NCBI GenBank assembly: GCA_014549065.1
Contig: JACDOX010000024.1
Span: forward strand, 5,613,577-5,677,576
Source of the DNA: Cardinalis cardinalis
Lineage: Eukaryota > Chordata > Aves > Passeriformes > Cardinalidae
Direction of reading: 5' to 3'
Length of the DNA: 64,000 bases
Shown: in pieces, positions 51,501-61,775 of the stretch
How positions within the stretch are numbered: the first letter of the stretch is position 1
Layout: every line of letters starts with the position of its first letter
Notes under the pieces: generated by a model
What the model saw: only the letters and a program-made list of their open reading frames with translations
Told to the model about the DNA's origin: nothing
Database searches by the model: none
Made by a program: the position numbers and the translations under genes

Positions 51501-54500
51501 GTCTTCAGTGGCATTATAGTCTTTAGGGCGGGGAAATCAGGTGCAGACAAGTGATTGCTGGGTTTGCACAGGTGGCATGTAGTTCCTGTCTGCGGTATGC
51601 TGTACACACGTTCTGCTCTAAATGCAATTTAGCTATGATTGATTTCAATAAAGATTATGTAAGTACATGCAGATCTCTTTGCTGTCTCCCTCCTATACCC
51701 AGGAACCAGTTATATGGCTTGTTTACGGGCACTGGGAGTCTTCCATTTAAAAATTACTAATTATGATCACTAAATAATGTCTTTTTCCTTTAGCAAGCGA
51801 ATATTGCCTTTTTCATAATTATTAATAATAATTTATGAAATAATGATAATGAATAATAATAATAATAATACTTGTCCATTGTGTTTAGCTATTTATTGCC
51901 CACACTTACAGTGACTATAAAAATACTCATTAAATGTTATTTTCATTGCCTGTGGCCTTTTTGTCAACACTCTGCTNGAGAGTCACAAGCAGAGAAGATA
52001 ATGATTAGCTTTTTTGTTTCTTTGTGAGAGGGTGATGTGTTCGAAGATTTTAATGTTTTCACACTAGGAGTTACAGAAAAGTAATTTACCTTTGGAAGTA
52101 GAATTGTTATATTTGTTTACAATTACTTTCACTAATTATACCTAGAAATGACTGTAAATGCTGGGGGTATGGGAATAAATTCTAGCTTTTTACATGTCTA
52201 GTCTTTGGTTTTTGTGGAGTTTTTATAGTATATCAGTTTTATATTAATTTATATTAATTTATTAATACATCTAGCATTAAATATATTTTCNTTTGAAAAT
52301 CAGTAATATTTAAGATATCTGTTCCATACAAATCATATAGATACCTAAGTTTGTGTGAGTTTTCAGTTTGGTGTGNTGATGACTTTGCCTAACAAACATG
52401 TTCTTTCTTGTGGCAGAAAATAACAGCATAGATTTATGCAATGCTTACAGAAAATGGAACTTACGCAGTATCTTCTGATGCAAGAGTGCCTTCTTGGAGC
52501 TTCTGTCTTTCCATTTTCTTAAATCCTTAGGGAGAACGTAGAAATGTGCTGTTTGATTGTGGATGAGCTGCGAATTTAATGCAAAGACAGAGCAGATGCT
52601 GCTGGAGCTTCTGGATGTTACTGAAATTCTGAACATGAATTTCCATTGAAGAGAGAAAGAGTAAGGCTGGAGGTGGATATATAAGAGCAAGATGAGAGCA
52701 GAGGTGCAGGAAATAATGACATTAGGCNGAGAGGTACAACAGTAGAAAAGAGTGCTTAAAGCCAGTAGTGGGCCTTTGATACACACAGAGTGATCCATGA
52801 TGCTTGGGTCAGTATATCACCATAGCTGATTTAGTATTGGTTATTTTTAGATGTCCTTACTGCATACAAAGCAGTTTATGTCCTTTTCAATATATTTATG
52901 AGAATTCTAGGACTGAATGCAGTGGCTCTTTAAAAAGAGAAAACTCAAATTTTTAAATACTATNAAAGAAAGCATTTCTTTCAGAAGATGCCACATTGCC
53001 ATGCCACAAGCAGGTNGGGACAACTTCACAGTGTTTGTCNCAGGTTCCCNTGCTTACTATGATCCANCTTACTGTGTNGTAAATACTAATGAAATATTCA
53101 GTACTACTTTTGTGACCAANTATTGTGTACTGTCAAAATAATAAATATTTTCTCATGGTGTTACAGGGGCATTGCTGCTGACCAGTCTATTGCATTTCGT
53201 GAGTTCCAGTCCTCTGCTGCTATACAGTCTCTCTTAGGTTTCTGCATAGCAAAAAGGAAAATCTGACAATGAGAGCAAGAATTGATTTTAAACCTAGATA
53301 TTTAAACCTAGATAACATTCTGAATTTGTGTTTCCCTTTGGTTCAGAGTATAAGGTCTCNTGTCTCAGANTGAGAAGTTTNTGACACTGCATTAAAGAAA
53401 ATACTNNAACATACTGATTTGTGTTTCAAAGTTAGCTAGTTAGGACAGAACTTNCATTATGTAATGACCTGTTTATATTCATTCTTAAGAGCTAAAATTG
53501 AGAAATATAAACTGTTACCTGAATAAAAGAATGACTGGTAGACTCTAATTTTAAAATTTGTTAGATGTTGCTATTGATTTTTTTGTGGCTATACTGACTA
53601 CAATAATTGGTCCCCTTCCATTTTTATTTTACAAAAGAAAAATATATTGGTAGNTTTTTTTCAAGAAAGAAATTGTCTTAAATTTACTGAACCTTGATTA
53701 CACCACGTTAGCTTTCTTTATCATACTGGCTTGTCTCTTTGATGTCGTGCNTCTGTTGACTGTATGAAGGTTTTTTTTAATGGAGCAGCAGGAGATCTGG
53801 AGGAACTTTAAATATGAATGTTTTGTCAGTACAGGTCTCCAGGTTAGCTGATGTCATGATCAAACATGGTGTGAAGAAAGGCGATCGTGTGGTCATCTAC
53901 ATGCCCATGATTCCACAGACAGTGTTCTGTATGCTGGCTTGTGCAAGAATAGGAGCCATCCATAGCCTGATTTTTGGTGGATTTGCATCTAAAGAGCTTT
54001 CGGTTCGCATTGATCATGCAAAGGTAATAACCTGTTTGAAGCAACAAACACCATTGCATTAGTTACTCCTATTAGTCAATGTCAAAAACCTGTTCTTTGG
54101 ATTTTTTCCCAGATTTTTTCTCTTTGTGTGGCACACTGTTTGTTTGTAATACCTATTGTTGCAATATGAGCAAAGTACTCTGTCTGTGCTGAGGTTGATA
54201 CTTGTACAGCAGACGCCAAGCGAGCAATTTTGACCCCTTCTACAAAAGCAGGAATTTAACACAAGTTGTTTGCATAGAGTGTACTTTCTTCTCATGTTTG
54301 TCAATCTTTTTCTACTAAGCATTTCCTTAATATTGGCTTTTGATTTAGCATTTTCATCAAGTGTATGAGGAAAATTCTGCCAACCCTAAGTGATTTCACT
54401 GGCTTGTCTGATGTCTAGGCATATTAGATAGTTCATTTTTTCAGCTATGTTATGATTTAGGAATGGTATTCCCCAATTTATTGTTCTCATTCAAACGCTT

Positions 54501-57500
54501 CAAACCTTATGTTNCTTGCTCGCTCCCCCCTCCCTCTCCCTTTTCCTCCCTGTGGTGGGATGAAGAGGAAAATTGGAGGCCTAAAAGGTAAAGATCAGGT
54601 TGAGGTAAGAACAGTGTGCTAGAAACAGCAATGAAATAAATGAACAGTAACAGCAACAATATTCATAGCAGAGTGTACAGGAGAGGGAAATGATTCACGC
54701 CATGCTGAACCCACACTACTCCACCACACCCTCCAGAAAGGAGCCATCCCTNTTGACAGATAGGGAAAAAGTTGCCCTAAATAAGTGACTGTGCTGATTA
54801 CATAATTAATAGAGATGAATGCTTTAAAGGCTCCTGTGTTCAGCATAAGTTGAGCTTGTTTATAAAGTGTTATGGTGTCTGTGTTAGTGAAATGAAAATA
54901 GTAGTTGACTATTCTTACTACCTTATATAGGCATATTAGTAGCTTGTGTATGCATTAGTTTCAAACCAGCTAACAATGGAATAGCCTATTCTTGTTTCCC
55001 ACTGGTGAACAAGGTAAAGTNTTTTGTCACCTTGATCAGTCACCTGAAGCATTCAGACACTCTATCGTAGCCGTCTTATCATTGAATAATGTTGCTTAGA
55101 TGTATTAACCAGAATAGGATTTTGTGTAGGGTTCAACTCTCCAGGATTTGTGGAACTTTCATATAGATTTCTGTGTGCAGAAGTGCTTTTTAGATGACTG
55201 AAGTTTCAGTTTAATAAATATCTGTAAATAGAGAGTTGAATGCATTTCCCCTCTCTCCTAGATGCTTTAACGAAGATGTTAATAAAATGGCCAAAATGGT
55301 TTGTTGGAATGATGAAAAAAGGCTAACAAGAGCTCTCTAGTTTTCCCTTTCTTCCCAATTACCCATTTTTCTAACAAGCTATAAAATAATGTATAGGAAA
55401 AAATTATAAGCTTTAAAAATGGAGGTTGCTACAAATACAAATTATCTAGCATGTTTACTTTTAGAGTATTTTTTAATTGTTGACTAATTAATCCCAATGG
55501 TTTTTCCTCAGGGGATAAAAGGGAGAAAGCACAATATTCATAATCCTTGCTTCATGCATTAAAATGAAAAGAGAGGAAGTTAAAATTTTCTACGCAAGGT
55601 CACATAGCAACTCTTTTGAAGAGTTAGCTATATAATTATTAGCTGCAAACCATAAACTAAGTCCTAATTTACATTGNCTTTTGGTTTCTTTAAAAGGCAG
55701 TATTATGGATGATTTTTGGTCCATCTGATGTATAATTAAAATGTGAGTAAGGGAGGCATATCCTCAATCTAAGTTNCAAAAGATGCCCCGATTTTCAGCT
55801 TTCATGATAAGTGAATTGCACACTCTCGAGGCTGCCTGTAAGTACCTGGAATAGGCAGTAAAAATGCTGAATAAATAAATCAGTTGCACAATAACCTAAC
55901 CTTTTTATTAGGCTTTTATGTGAATTGGTTTAGATGCTTGAGTACAGGACCTGATATTGGTAAAATTAATTAAAAACTGTTAAAGATGTGCAGTGGAATG
56001 CTGGCTGTCAGATGCTCTTGTAGAAGAAAGATCAAACTTCATACTCTGTTGGAAAGTCTGAGTGAAAGAAATAACAAGCACCTTCTGGCGACTCTGAAAA
56101 GGTACACTTGGCCAACTTAGCTTAATTTATCTTGAATTTGAGATNGGTCTGGGAATGCTGCAAAGTCCTGCAGCTGGTAATTTTTACTTGTGTCAGNTGT
56201 TGGCAGTTACAGGCATTCTGCAGTGAATTGTGATGAAGTGATACAGAGCATGAAAACAGGATTTTTTGTCATCTTTCCTTTTACTTGAGTCTGGGAATAT
56301 ATTGTTTGTAATGTTAAAGCAATAGGTAGGTTCATACAATCACGGAACAGTTGGAAGGGACCTTTAAAGGTCATCTAGTCTGACTTCCCTACAATGAACA
56401 GGGCATGTTCAGATAGATCAGGTTGCTCAAAGCCCTGTCAANCCTGACATTGAATGTTCCCAGTGGTGGAGCATGTATCATCTCTTTAAGCAGCTTGTGC
56501 CAGTATTTCACCAACCTCATTGCAAAAAATGTCATCCTTATATCTAGTTTAAATATACTCTCTTATAGTTTAATACCATTACCTCTTNGTCCCATTCCAG
56601 CAGACATTGCTCATGTCCAGCTTTTCATCCACCAGTATCCCAAGTCCTTCTTGGCTGCTCTCAATCCCTCCATTCCCCAGACTGCATTGATTTTTGGAGG
56701 GCTTGGCCTGGCACAAGTGCAGGACCTTGCATTTGTGCCCCTTTGAAATTCATTAAGTTGTCATGGGCCTACTCCTTGAGCTTGTCCATGTCCTTCTGGA
56801 TGGCATCCCCTCCTTCAGGAGCGTCAGCTGCATCACTTGAGGATTTTTAGAGTATTGAAGAATTTGTAGAAGGAGTCTTTACAGCAGAACAAAAATGTTG
56901 ATCTTGTACCAACATCTTTTACTATTGAGCCTTGCTTTATCTCATTTCTACTTAATAACATTGCTGGGTTTTTTTTCTAAAGCTCACTATCTGTGCAATT
57001 TCTCCTCCAGCAGACCCTTGAACTCTTGNTGTTTTTTCTTCAAACTTGTTATATATCTATCTAATCTTAACATATATGACTANATGGAGCCACAGAAGAC
57101 GTGAGAAATGGGTGTATGAAAGCAATATGGAAGCAGAGATGCAGGAGAAATAATGTCATTAGGCAGAGAGAAGAAGAGCAGTTAAAACCAGTAGTGGGGC
57201 TTTGATTTGCCTGGAGTGATCCATGATGCTTCTTCACTTTGGTAGTACATCACCTTAGCTAATTTAGTATGGCTTAGTTTTGGATGTCCTTACTACATAC
57301 AAGGCAGTTGATGAGCACAGGTGGGATCATCTACAAATTACTATAGAGCTAGTGATAAAAAGAGTCTTTCATCTTAACACTTGAATAGGACTGTGTATAT
57401 TTTATTTATTACAGTCTGACTTCAGAGTGGCCTCCCAATGAATTTGCAGCTTAACTGCATTGTATTGTATCATCTTCTGTTAAATCAGTGCATTCCAAAA

Positions 57501-60500
57501 AGGAAAATCAATGAATGCTGAAATTTTAAAGCTCATCCAGAATCTTTATTTTGAATACATGTCAATTAGGGATCTTTCCTGAATAACAAATTTGGACAGG
57601 AAACATTTTATTATTGCACAAGAAAACTATTTAATCTGTGCTTTCTCTGCTGAATTTAATTTAGCCTTAACTGTAACATTGTGGTTTATGCCTACTTAAT
57701 GGGATTTATGCTAATGCATAAAATCAGTAAACTAGCTTGATCAAACTGAGTGCCATATGATAAATACATTTCTAGAACTTCAAAACAACGGAGATTGAAG
57801 ACTCATTCTTTTCCAAGTGAAATATATTCTAACACATAGTTTCTCTGCTGCTAACTTTTCTTTCCTGAAAAACAAAAAGTAAAAATACCAAGCTTCAGAC
57901 TGAAGCTGAAATAGCTTCTNTGCAGATTTCTTCACTTAGGCAGTCTTACATAAAAGCTGTGGTTAATTTATTGANAAAGATGTGAAATCTACATTTGGAA
58001 GCAGATATTAGTCTAAAAAGCCCCAGATCTGTACAAATGTGTTTTTTAGTAATTTTGTACCCTTAGTCCTTCAACCATCTCTTGAAAAACTCTAGCCTTA
58101 CTTCCCTTATGTGCCGTATGACTTTTGCTTATTCTCTTCCTGTATTTCTGGTTTCCCGCCATCTCTTGTTTGCCTTGTTTTCCCTCTTTCTTCTCTTTTC
58201 TGTCCTGTGACTTTCATTGCAGGCTGTGAAAAAGCCAGCAAAGTTCTTCAGCTAGTATTGAAATGTGAAATTGAAAGCATTAGGTAGAAGGCAAAACAGT
58301 ACAGCTAACTGTTGATGTCACTGCACCACTCTTCCTTAGTGGAGGAGATGGACAGGGGTTTCTCTCTGTGTTCATTAATATTTATGCAACTAATAAGAAG
58401 TTAATACTGTTGATTTTTTACTCAAATGTGTTTGAAAATAGTGAAGTGTCAGAAGGTATTAATGTTCTTCCAAACAAAAAGCAGATGCATAGACAGTGAG
58501 ATCACGCAAGTTTGATTTACTCTAGAAAACTGATCTAACCCGTGTCTAATTATGTAAAGGTAAATTGTATACATTGAATTTAGTCAAAAATAATATTAGG
58601 TTACATATCTAAAATATATTGCAGATGTACATATTAACTCTTCTTTTTTCAGCCCAAACTTATTGTAACAGCAAGTTTTGGAGTAGAACCGAAAAGGAAA
58701 GTGGAATACATACCTCTTCTAGAAGCAGCACTGGCAAGGGTACAGAACAAACCTGACAAAGTTCTCATTTACCAGCGACCTAATTTGGTGGGTGTACAGT
58801 TGTACTGCCTTTATNTTAACCTTCACTTAATTGTGTAGTGCATGTGTCTTTACTTTTTTGCAAGAAATATTTTACTGTATCTATTGTAGTTTGTTTTTTA
58901 ATTTTAAGGGCAAGCATTATATTAATAAGATTTAAAAGCAAAATAGAAATACTGCAGTAGAGAGATTACAGAAAATTTAATAGTACTGTATAAAAAATTT
59001 GAATAGTAACGTTTTTTTGAATTAATTCCATTTATTCCATGTGGTTTTCTTTTGACAATTTTCTTATTTTTCAATGGGCAGGGCCATGTTCCTCTTACCA
59101 AAGGTCGTGATCTTGACTGGGAGGAAGAGCTTGTAAAAGCCCAGTGTTCAAAATGTATCTCTGTTCCCTCAGACCATCCACTTTATATTCTGTATACATC
59201 TGGAACAACAGGTTTGCCCAAGGTAAAGGACTATCAGTAGTCTAAGTGTCTGTGACCATGTATTTGCAGTTCCCCATGAAAAAATATTTAATTGAAAAGG
59301 TTGAAAATGTTTGCCAGAGCACAACACTGTATATGATATGCATTCTACAAATGGTTTCATCTTATTTTTTCACATTTCACTCTTTTAAAGGCAGTGTCTA
59401 GAAATAAATAATGCTTTTAAATTTAAATAGTAGTAATATAAAGATAAGATGCATTTTCTTTAATTGTTTGAACAAAATAAACTTTTGAGGATAGCAGAAT
59501 ATCTTATTCAATAGTATCTTCTGTGTTTTAACTTTCTTAGATAAGCATAGTNTAGTTACTTAATGACAAGACCAGTTAATATATAACTTATGTGATTGCA
59601 TTTATTGCTGACTAATCTTGTTCATTATTTACATATTAGCTAATTTTCTTGTAGATAAGATGTGCTGAATGACATTACAGATTAAATGAAATAAAGCGTG
59701 TTCTGAACACTTCTGTTGCTGCACAGTTCTGAGTACATAATACCCTGAAAATAGAAGTTTAGATTAAGTAAAANTTAACAAAGGGTATTCTTTGAAAATG
59801 TTTGTTTTGAATGTAAATTAGTTTTAATAATGGATTTTTAAAAGATTGTATTTTAAAAGGTAACTCTTGGAGTGTTTGCCTCGTACTTAAAATGCTCTTT
59901 TACAATGTGGAAGACAAGCTGAATATAATTTTCTGGTGATAGTCTTACCACCACTGATTCAGACAGTATCACACATCCTGGAGAGAACACTTATACTGCT
60001 AAAAAAATATNTAATGGTGTTGCCTAAGTTGCCTAGAGTTCAGAATCTCTTAGGATGTAAGGGAAAACAAACATCAGTTTTGCTGAGAAAAATGCCTTCT
60101 GCTTTTACCTTCAATGTGGGCCCTTGAAAGCAACATATATATCCTNAACCATTCAGTTGTATTGTCAAAAAAACCAAGATAAGATCCTTTGTTGCAACAG
60201 ATGTTTTCCTTGACTGGGTATCAATAGAGTATCTCAGAAGTAATAGGTCTCAGAAGTTTACTTCACTGTGTTGTTTCTGCAGAGAAAAATAAAGATACCT
60301 TGAATCAATCACCCTTACAAGAGAGAGATTTTCAACTAACAGTAAGCTATGATAAGTAACTCTCAGTGAATAAAATAACTTTTATTTATTTAAGTAACTT
60401 AATTTAAATGGTCATGCAGGTAAAACTACATGAATTTTTTTAGGATTGGTTATGACCATCCTAAAAAACTTTTGTTGATTTCAGAACAGAGGCTAAGTTA

Positions 60501-61775
60501 GAAGCTGAGTTGAACAAAGGCAATCTCCTGTCTGAAATTGGTGAAGTGTTTGTGAACCATTCTCTGCCTTAGCAATCTCCATTTCAATGAGTTGATGTAT
60601 CTCTGCAGTCCCTCATTTCTTGCGTGAGGCCTGAAAGTGCCTATTTCATTTTATTAAGTACATCAAGAGAATATACCATGCCTAGCACAGACAGCTGCAT
60701 TGTAATGTCTGCACACTGCACATTTGTTTGGTCCAGTGGGTTTCATTTGAGTTTTAGTTCAGGACGTAGTTTACTTAATTCTTTCCTCTAGGAATAATGT
60801 GCTAGAAGGTGATGGAATATATATGGACCATACTAATATTGCAAAATACGTCTAAAAGTTTCCTGTTAATGATGTTCCAGAGCTGGTTTTTGGTTTACCA
60901 AGGTGCATGATGCTGTTGCTGACCTCTCATTCTAATTTTCAAATCTCTGTTTTAGCTCAAGACTGGGGTGGTATTCATTTAGCATTCATGCGTGCTGGAT
61001 AGTAAACTTTCAAGAATATACCCTGACATCTTTAAAAAGAGTCAGGGCAAAAAGGGATGTTTCAGGGAGTAATTCACCCCAGTTTTTTCAGGGATNATCT
61101 ACTTTGCAGGTGTAAAGATGATATAGATAAAGTAGGCAATGAGTTTAAAATATGCCTAGCATTAGGACGGTACAGTTTAAGTGAGGTAAATACTTAAACT
61201 CTTACTTTTTGTCAATATTTATTGACTTAGTATTTGTATATCCAACTTTTATGAGAGAATTTTAGCTTTGTTAGTTATCTTCTGAATGTTTGTTTTATTG
61301 TATGTTTGGGGTTTTTTTTCCAAAATTACTTCTTTCATGGAGGTGCTCATATGTTCTTGTTGGAATAGATCCTTTTCTTGAGTAAGAAGTATTGAAGTTG
61401 GACAACTTTAATTCCATTGCTGCTAAATCCTTAGCATTTAATTGAATGCAGCAATATGATTGTATCCTTCAAATCCTGATCTTAAATACTTAAATACTCA
61501 AATTTTCTCATTTAGGGTGTTGTGAGACCAACTGGTGGCTATGCAGTTATGCTGAACTGGACCATGTCAGCTGTATATGGCCTCAAACCTGGTGAGGTAA
61601 TTCTATTTAAATGTCATGTGAATGTTTTTTAATGCCTTTTATTTCTCCTAACTATAATTTTATTTATATTTCATTTTAGGTATGGTGGGCAGCTTCTGAT
61701 TTAGGCTGGGTTGTTGGTCATTCCTACATCTGCTATGGACCTCTCCTTCATGGTAATACTACAGTTTTGTATGAG
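42193..61775 (+). CDS. ACSS3: ACSS3, mitochondrial short-chain acyl-CoA synthetase; 5' seven exons, gene continues past the window
   Basis: The spliced product is an AMP-forming acyl-CoA synthetase. The family activates a short-chain acid with ATP to an acyl-adenylate and then transfers it to CoA; ACSS3 is known as a mitochondrial matrix enzyme favouring propionate. Joining 42193-42512, 48648-48792, 53835-54023, 58653-58787, 59082-59222, 61516-61596 and 61680-61775 gives 1,107 coding bases (369 codons) with no stop and GT/AG at every junction. In order one sees an Arg-rich, acid-free leader (1-62), the acetyl-CoA-synthetase N-terminal motif (about 63-93), the AMP-binding domain from about 130, the phosphate-binding loop YTSGTTGLPKG (301-311), and the VWWAASDLGW/GHSY segment (338 on). 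Human ACSS3 is about 686 residues, so the C-terminal half, including the catalytic lysine domain, is outside. ACSS1 and ACSS2 are the alternatives; the recalled ACSS3 sequence fits clearly better across all exons. Confidence 0.96.
42531..42550. repeat. CGTGC pentamer tandem repeat (four units)
   Basis: Four exact CGTGC units begin 18 bases after the exon 1 splice donor of ACSS3, in the CpG island. This is a short GC-rich microsatellite. Confidence 0.9.
43660..44104 (+). repeat. CR1 LINE 3' end in ACSS3 intron 1
   Basis: It contains CTATGAGGAGCTGCTGAGGG, GAGGTTGTTTAGCCTGAAGA, GATATTAGGAATATTGCATATCAGGAAGAA-like sequence (43867 on), ACAGGCTGCCCTCGGAAG, and GGTTGGACTTGATGATCTTA with a TCTGTGATCCTGTGATT end, in CR1 order. 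Confidence 0.92.
44519..45520 (+). repeat. CR1 LINE 3' end split by an LTR
   Basis: The left part (44519-44696) has GTGATGTCCAATGACAGGAC, GAGTGACTGAGCACTGGTAC and CCATCCTTGGAGATATTAAA. The right part (45457-45520) resumes with CTGTCTGAGCAGG and CCCTTCCAACCTCAAGCCAG followed by TTTGTGATTCTGTG. Removing the insert and one GACCT copy restores the consensus order. Confidence 0.88.
44697..45456 (+). mobile_element. LTR inserted in a CR1 copy, ACSS3 intron 1
   Basis: 760 bp from TGTAGAAGCC to GGATGCCACA, bounded by exact GACCT duplications (44692-44696 and 45457-45461). The TGT...ACA ends and five-base duplication suit an ERVL-type LTR. It carries a purine/pyrimidine fold-back (45173-45205) and a perfect 10-bp stem (45347-45371). 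No plus-strand AATAAA is seen; a minus-strand AATAAA exists near 45228, so orientation is uncertain. No retroviral genes are present. Confidence 0.78.
46500..46750 (+). repeat. Highly diverged CR1 remnant
   Basis: Scattered matches in CR1 order: GAAATTGTTTGATCTAAAAG, GATGTTAGAGAGAAAAATCT, GAAACACTTGAACAGATTAT. Old and heavily mutated. Confidence 0.5.
48648..48792 (+). CDS. ACSS3: ACSS3 exon 2
   Basis: 145 bp, completing Trp107 and running to Gln155. The acceptor is CTTCTTTTGTAG| and the donor CAG|GTATGT. The product begins FLGGELNICYNAVDRHV, the conserved synthetase region in which a substrate-side loop leads into the large AMP-binding domain, and ends ITYKELLDQ, the family's usual T-Y-x-E-L motif. 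It is the only internal exon here that starts inside a codon; it restores codon-boundary phase for all later exons in the window. Confidence 0.96.
48793..53834 (+). other. ACSS3: ACSS3 intron 2
   Basis: A 5.0-kb AT-rich intron. It holds an (ATA)n run near 51850-51870 and one copy of a diverged direct repeat (52686-52878). Ns are unusually dense near 52970-53460. A somewhat GC-richer block at 49110-49480 is not recognised. No exon was found between exons 2 and 3. Confidence 0.92.
52686..52878 (+). repeat. Diverged direct repeat, copy A (intron 2)
   Basis: It aligns through its length with 57121-57311: shared blocks include AGTGATCCATGATGCTT, TTTAGTAT, GATGTCCTTACT and CATACAAAGCAGTT (AGGCAGTT in the other copy). 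By eye about three quarters of positions agree. It may be a local duplication or two copies of an unrecognised repeat family. Confidence 0.8.
53835..54023 (+). CDS. ACSS3: ACSS3 exon 3
   Basis: 189 bp encoding residues 156-218. The acceptor is TCAGTACAG| and the donor AAG|GTAATA. The product contains GVKKGDRVVIYMPMIPQ and then ACARIGAIHSLIFGGF, both hallmark blocks of the acetyl/propionyl-CoA synthetase group. It starts and ends on codon boundaries, so skipping it would remove 63 residues without a frameshift. Diverged direct repeats lie on either side, in introns 2 and 3. Confidence 0.97.
56336..56835 (-). repeat. CR1 LINE 3' portion, antisense, ACSS3 intron 3
   Basis: The plus strand opens AATCACGGAACAGTTGGAAG, GGACCTTTAAAGGTCATCTA (the reversed CR1 tail) and continues with GGTTGCTCAAAGCCCTGTC, AGCTTTTCATCCACCAGTAT and GTGCAGGACCTTGCATTTG, all reversed CR1 blocks. 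The 107-codon open frame across it is repeat-derived. Confidence 0.9.
57121..57311 (+). repeat. Diverged direct repeat, copy B (intron 3)
   Basis: The partner of 52686-52878, in the same orientation and 4.4 kb downstream, with exon 3 of ACSS3 between them. Small insertions (for example CTTCACTTT at 57232) distinguish it from copy A. Confidence 0.8.
58653..58787 (+). CDS. ACSS3: ACSS3 exon 4
   Basis: 135 bp encoding residues 219-263. The acceptor follows a clean pyrimidine tract (TTCTTTTTTCAG|). The donor is TTG|GTGGGT, chosen because the next exon then begins GHVPL, in line with the family, and the frame holds. The product contains PKLIVTASFGVEP, the strand and turn that follow the IDH(A/V)K end of exon 3 in related synthetases, and ends in IYQRPNL. 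A GTGTAC a few bases further on is a weaker donor that would break the frame. Confidence 0.94.
58788..59081 (+). other. ACSS3: ACSS3 intron 4
   Basis: A compact 294-bp AT-rich intron with GT/AG ends and no recognisable insertions. Confidence 0.92.
59082..59222 (+). CDS. ACSS3: ACSS3 exon 5, with the ATP phosphate-binding loop
   Basis: 141 bp encoding residues 264-310. The acceptor is ATGGGCAG| and the donor AAG|GTAAAG. It contains GRDLDWEEEL and ends HPLYILYTSGTTGLPK. The last block is the glycine/threonine-rich loop that holds the ATP phosphates throughout the adenylate-forming superfamily, and every conserved residue is present. The intron falls directly after the loop lysine (residue 310), and the following Gly opens exon 6. 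Confidence 0.97.
59223..61515 (+). other. ACSS3: ACSS3 intron 5
   Basis: A 2.3-kb AT-rich intron with GT/AG ends. No repeat family or additional exon is recognised in it. Confidence 0.92.
61516..61596 (+). CDS. ACSS3: ACSS3 exon 6
   Basis: 81 bp encoding residues 311-337. The acceptor is TTCTCATTTAG| and the donor GAG|GTAATT. The product is GVVRPTGGYAVML followed by a short Trp/Met-rich stretch ending in YGLKPGE. It continues the phosphate-loop motif from exon 5. It is separated from exon 7 by a very short intron of 83 bp. Confidence 0.96.
61597..61679 (+). other. ACSS3: ACSS3 intron 6 (very short)
   Basis: 83 bp with GTAATT donor and a TTCATTTTAG acceptor, close to the minimum size for a vertebrate intron. 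Confidence 0.94.
61680..61775 (+). CDS. ACSS3: ACSS3 exon 7, last exon seen in the window
   Basis: 96 bp encoding residues 338-369. The acceptor is TTCATTTTAG| and the donor GAG|GTATGA. The product VWWAASDLGWVVGHSYICYG matches the conserved W-W-x-A-S-D-x-G-W and G-H-S-Y blocks that line the acyl/adenylate pocket in this family, and it ends GNTTVLYE. The next expected exon (beginning about GKPVGTP in relatives) was not found between 61776 and 64000. Confidence 0.96.

Larger units (their letters stand above)
54024..58652 (+). other. ACSS3: ACSS3 intron 3
   Basis: A 4.6-kb AT-rich intron containing an antisense CR1 fragment (56336-56835) and the second copy of the direct repeat seen in intron 2 (57121-57311). 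Nothing else is recognised. Confidence 0.92.

Noticed and set aside
51850..51871. ATA-repeat run as something other than a microsatellite
   Set aside because: It is a plain trinucleotide repeat in AT-rich intron DNA.
56423..56746. A 107-codon open frame in intron 3
   Set aside because: It reads antisense CR1 sequence.
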